Assembly (NCBI GenBank): GCA_029379385.1
Contig: CM055605.1
Coordinates: 15,907,001-15,971,000, forward strand
DNA length: 64,000 bases
From: Quillaja saponaria
Taxonomy: Eukaryota > Streptophyta > Magnoliopsida > Fabales > Quillajaceae
Direction of reading: 5' to 3'
Part shown: piece by piece, positions 60,815 to 64,000 of the stretch
Layout of the letters: the number at the start of each line of letters is the position of its first letter
Numbering within the stretch: the first letter of the stretch is position 1
Notes under the pieces: generated by a model
Databases searched by the model: none
Seen by the model: the letters and a program-made list of their open reading frames with translations, nothing else
What the model was told of the DNA's origin: nothing
Program-made: the position numbers and the translations under genes

Positions 60815-62144
60815 GTGTAGCCACTCCACAGATCACAAGCTCATAGTCATGACCACGACCACCACCTCGTGCCTCACCTTAACCTCTTAGTTGCTTCTAG
60901 AACATCCAATTAAGGATTGATAAATTAATTGTTCTTCATGTAAGTTGAATTATTTTTGTCAAGCACAAATTAATACACATAGATATATAATTTGCTAGAT
61001 ATGAACTAATTCACATTATTCTATTGAACCTAGAAGAAAACTAAATTAGGTTGACATGTTTTTTCATTTCAAGTATCTTGAGAGGATAGTGAAAATGAAT
61101 CCTACATGACTAGAAAAAGCAACCAAACTGTAGCACCAATTACATCTTAGCGAAGATGGCGGCTGAGAGGTGGAGATAGTGGCTCTATGGCCTGTACTTG
61201 TAGTTCATAAAAAATAAATATATTTTGGGGTCAAATATAATTACTCTATTTTTAACAGTACAGGTAAAAGTTAATATAAATAAATGGTTGTGATTCACTC
61301 AAATAAAATTGATGCCGAATGAATGATCTACTTTAGCTGGGTCTTAAAGACCGTACAAAAAGAGTTGGGTATTGTATAACTCATCTAGTACCATTATCAA
61401 ACAAGATATTACATGATAACTACTTTTACATATATTATCTTTAAAAAATTTCCTATAAGGCCAATGTTTAGAAAGACACTTTCTTTTATTATCAAATATA
61501 CTTTGCCTCTTTTTTTTTTTAGCTATAACTACTAAGCTAATACAAACTTTTATGTACTAAGGTGCATTTTTAAAAATTTTCATACAATTTAATTATAGTT
61601 TTGTTGCTTCGCCAATAATTAACTTGTTTTGGTTATCCTTTTCATAAGTAACTTTCTTTACAAATTTTGAGATATGTAAGGTTAAATCAATTTGTGCATT
61701 AAAAAAAAAATGACATACCACTTTATTTATTTCTTCATTTTGTTCTTTAGATTATATAAAAAAAAATATATAAACCACTAGAGCTAAGCTAGACATAAAA
61801 AATTACCAAATAGGAAGAAGAAGAAGATTGTATAGTGCATATGCATAATAGTAACATGTACACATGTTATTTTACATAGGTGAAAAAGTTATTTCTCTTT
61901 TATTTTTTTCAAGCTGTATAGAAATTAGTATAATAATTTTATTTTTATTTTTGGTACAAAGGGGGGTAACATTAAGTAAGAAACAATACAAAGTCTTGGG
62001 AAATTGACTCCCATCAAATTACCCATAAACATATTAGCACTATAACTAAGAACAATAAAAAATAGCTTAAGGTTTTTGGATAGCATTTCTCATTTTTACT
62101 AGTCCATCAACAATTCAGCTTAACTATTAGATTCTTTGAAAGCA

Positions 62145-62333
62145 ATGCTTAATGCTGGAAGGTGTCCATCAAGTTACTGCAGTCATAAATCAAGTTGTTC
62201 TCTGTTTAATGAAACCATTGAACCAAAGAACAACTCCAAACTACAGAAGGAAACTTTAATTGTTTTTTGTTCAACGGCTCATATAGCCATAGCCCTTAGT
62301 TCTACAATTGCTTCTTCAATTATATGCTTTTAA
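62145..62333 (+). CDS. 62-codon frame, unit 3 copy
   Basis: Third open copy of the frame at 11691-11879. An upstream in-frame ATG at 62136 adds three codons here only. Core SLFNETIEPKNNS is kept. Confidence 0.25.
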   Translation: MLNAGRCPSSYCSHKSSCSLFNETIEPKNNSKLQKETLIVFCSTAHIAIALSSTIASSIICF

Positions 62334-62592
62334 CCCTAATTGAATATGAAAAAGGATACTGATCAAATGAGGTGATTCAAGCCCTGAACAATGGGGTAAA
62401 AAAAATAAAATAAATAATCATAGAAAAATGGAAAGTCTTCCTCCTAAATAAAAAGAAATTAGAAATAGAAGTATTTCTCCAAAAGAAAAAGAAACAAATG
62501 CATAACAAAAGGAAAGTTTTCCTCCTAAATTAAAGCAAATAGAAATCAAGTCTTTCTCAAAATAAAAGAAAACTTATAATGCATAAAAGAAA

Positions 62593-62678
62593 AGGAAAGT
62601 CACATGCCCCTTAAAGCAATTAGGAAAGTCACATGCCCTTAAAGCAATTAGGAAAGTCACATGCCCCTTAAAGCAATT
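62593..62678 (+). repeat. 29-bp tandem triplication in block X, unit 3
   Basis: Three head-to-tail copies of a 28-29-bp unit beginning AGGAAAGTCACATGCC and ending AAAGCAATT; the middle copy lacks one C. Units 1 (near 12143) and 1b (near 26257) have a single copy, so the expansion is local and recent. Confidence 0.9.
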
Positions 62679-62794
62679 AGGAAATTAACTAAATATTAAT
62701 TACCCAAATTGGATGCTAAAAGGAATGTAACTAATGTATTTCATCATTCAAGTTCAACGGTTCATACTACATCTAGACCACATGCCTTAGCCAA

Positions 62795-62801
62795 TATATA
62801 A
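62795..62801 (+). promoter_or_regulatory. TATA box of leader exon, unit 3
   Basis: TATATAA after GCCAA; shortened by one change compared with units 1 and 1b. Confidence 0.35.
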
Positions 62802-62829
62802 CTCACAAACACACATAATATAGACATGC

Positions 62830-63069
62830 ATATTTAGGTTAACTCTTATTTGAGTTCTTTTGATTTGGTTTTAAGTCAAATTCGGGGCTCTCTACTCTCT
62901 AACTCTAGAAGGAGGTGATGGTAGAACTCAACTGCTAGTTCATAAAAAACTCTGATGGGGTTACCTTCATCTCTTTGGTTTGAATTGAAGGGAGTCCCGA
63001 TTATAGGATCTGAGGCCATGAATATCTCCTACTCTTTTATTGTTTTGGATTACTGAAGAATTCCCGCAG
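62830..63069 (+). ncRNA. leader-like exon, unit 3
   Basis: Copy of 12318-12564 with the donor CCCGCAG|GTATAT intact. Confidence 0.3.
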
Positions 63070-63260
63070 GTATATATAACTCTCTCACTTTCTCTTCAGT
63101 TTCTATTTAGATTGAGTACCCTGGTACGTACAAATTATGTTTTAACACATTATTAATTAATTTCTTCCATTGGCGGATATGAAAATTATTAATTTCTTGT
63201 GTTAATATTAGCACATGTGTACTCTTTTCAATTGAGGATCAATGATTTATTTATTTTTAG

Positions 63261-63292
63261 TAAAAGTTAGAGATCAGACCCACAACTTGGAG
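63261..63292 (+). ncRNA. 32-nt micro-exon candidate, unit 3
   Basis: Same length and both splice signals as in units 1 and 1b; two changes at CTGG to TTAG create an in-frame stop in the KAGDQ reading. Confidence 0.3.
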
Positions 63293-64000
63293 GTGAGGAA
63301 TAATTGATTTCTTTTAATTGTAGACAAAAAAAGCTTCAATTTATCGTGCTCATAGGGTATACATAAGTGATTACTAGTATTTTTATTTTTCTTTTATATT
63401 CTCTTATATAAATTTTAACAAATTTTTATATGCAAATCATCAAAACATAAAAGTATTTGGCCTTAGTAATAATCCACCTAGTTGGAATACACAGAAGAAA
63501 TATACGCATTAAAACATTAAAACACAATTTATGTCAATTTTTTAAAAATTGAAAAAAAAAAAATTATTGATTTTGGAGTTAAGTTTTAATTGTGGTCTAA
63601 CCAATGATGTCATATAAATATTTAATTTAATTTTTATACATAATATAATTTTGCCTACATGACTTAGTTTACTAATATATATTACCAACTTAGGAAAATA
63701 AATTAATAATTTAAATTTATTTAATATAGTCACACCTACAAAATATTCAATTTAATCTTCATAATATAAAATATAATATAATTATACTAACATTAAATAA
63801 ATTACTAAAATATTGATATTATATATTAACAACCTAGGAAAATAAAAATAAAAATATGAAATTTATTTAATATAGTCACACCTACAAAATGTTTAATTTA
63901 ATATTTATAATATATTTATTTCTTCATTAATAAGATTATTAATATGTTGATATTATATATTAACAACTTAGGAAATAAAAATAAAAATTTGAAATTCATT

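Larger units (their letters stand above)
60815..64000. other. block X, unit 3, 5' truncated, runs off the window
   Basis: Enters X inside the CACCAC stretch (equivalent to 10378) and follows unit 1 to about 13360 and beyond. It holds the 62-codon frame (ATG 62145, stop 62333), a 29-bp triplication (62593-62678), TATA box (62795), leader exon ending at 63069 with intact donor, and micro-exon 63261-63292. The minus-strand gene relic would lie beyond the window. Confidence 0.55.

Noticed and set aside
1..64000. CRISPR arrays, bacterial operons, phage or organelle insertions
   Set aside because: No regularly spaced short repeats, no ribosome-binding-site/ORF series, and no recognisable plastid or mitochondrial genes.

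Overview
This 64 kb window is AT-rich nuclear DNA of a flowering plant, almost certainly a eudicot. Signs of this are long LTRs of Ty3/gypsy type with an initiator-methionine-type primer-binding site, CACTA-class DNA transposons with captured plant-like exons, and plant-type TATA boxes and splice sites. The species cannot be named from the sequence. No intact long gene, rRNA, tRNA or CRISPR array is visible. The longest open frames (about 60-110 codons) are transposon remnants, pseudo-exons or chance.

The dominant structure is a tandem array of one complex composite unit of about 14-20 kb. The full order, read best from 44494 to 64000, is: solo LTR A (minus sense), spacer, LTR B (plus sense) with PBS and gag, CACTA element, LTR-like block C (plus), AT-rich block E, LTR-like block D (minus), block X. 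Four units are present: unit 1 (1-15866, entering inside LTR A), unit 1b (15867-30372, lacking A/B/CACTA), unit 2 (30373-44493) and unit 3 (44494-64000, running off the end). Each unit carries its own internal deletions, usually with a few bases of homology at the joint. Unit 1 lost gag and both CACTA ends. Unit 2 lost gag and half of X. Unit 3 kept gag but lost most of the CACTA interior. Unit 1b joins C directly to D and has an extra solo LTR in D.

Three insertions are well dated relative to the duplications. Solo LTR A has the same flanking AAAAA in units 2 and 3, so it is older than the array. The CACTA element has the same TGC target duplication in units 2 and 3, so it is also older. The solo LTR at 17839-20319 has a near-perfect 5-bp target duplication, and unit 3 holds the empty site, so it is younger.

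The gag of unit 3 is recognisable but dead: at least eleven in-frame stops and one frameshift, with every listed stop explained by one C-to-T change. This is what deamination of methylated cytosine in silenced transposons would leave. The CACTA element carries fragments of a host-like gene, including a serine-rich N-terminus that looks like a plastid transit peptide and short exons with AG/GT borders.

Block X is the best candidate for former host DNA. It holds a minus-strand gene relic (TATA box, short leader, acidic N-terminus, pseudo-exons), a plus-strand TATA box followed by a leader-like exon and a 32-nt micro-exon, a 62-codon frame open in three copies, and a copia-type LTR remnant at its left edge. 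The window therefore reads as a repeatedly duplicated, nested-transposon region that probably multiplied by unequal crossing-over and is eroding by small illegitimate deletions.
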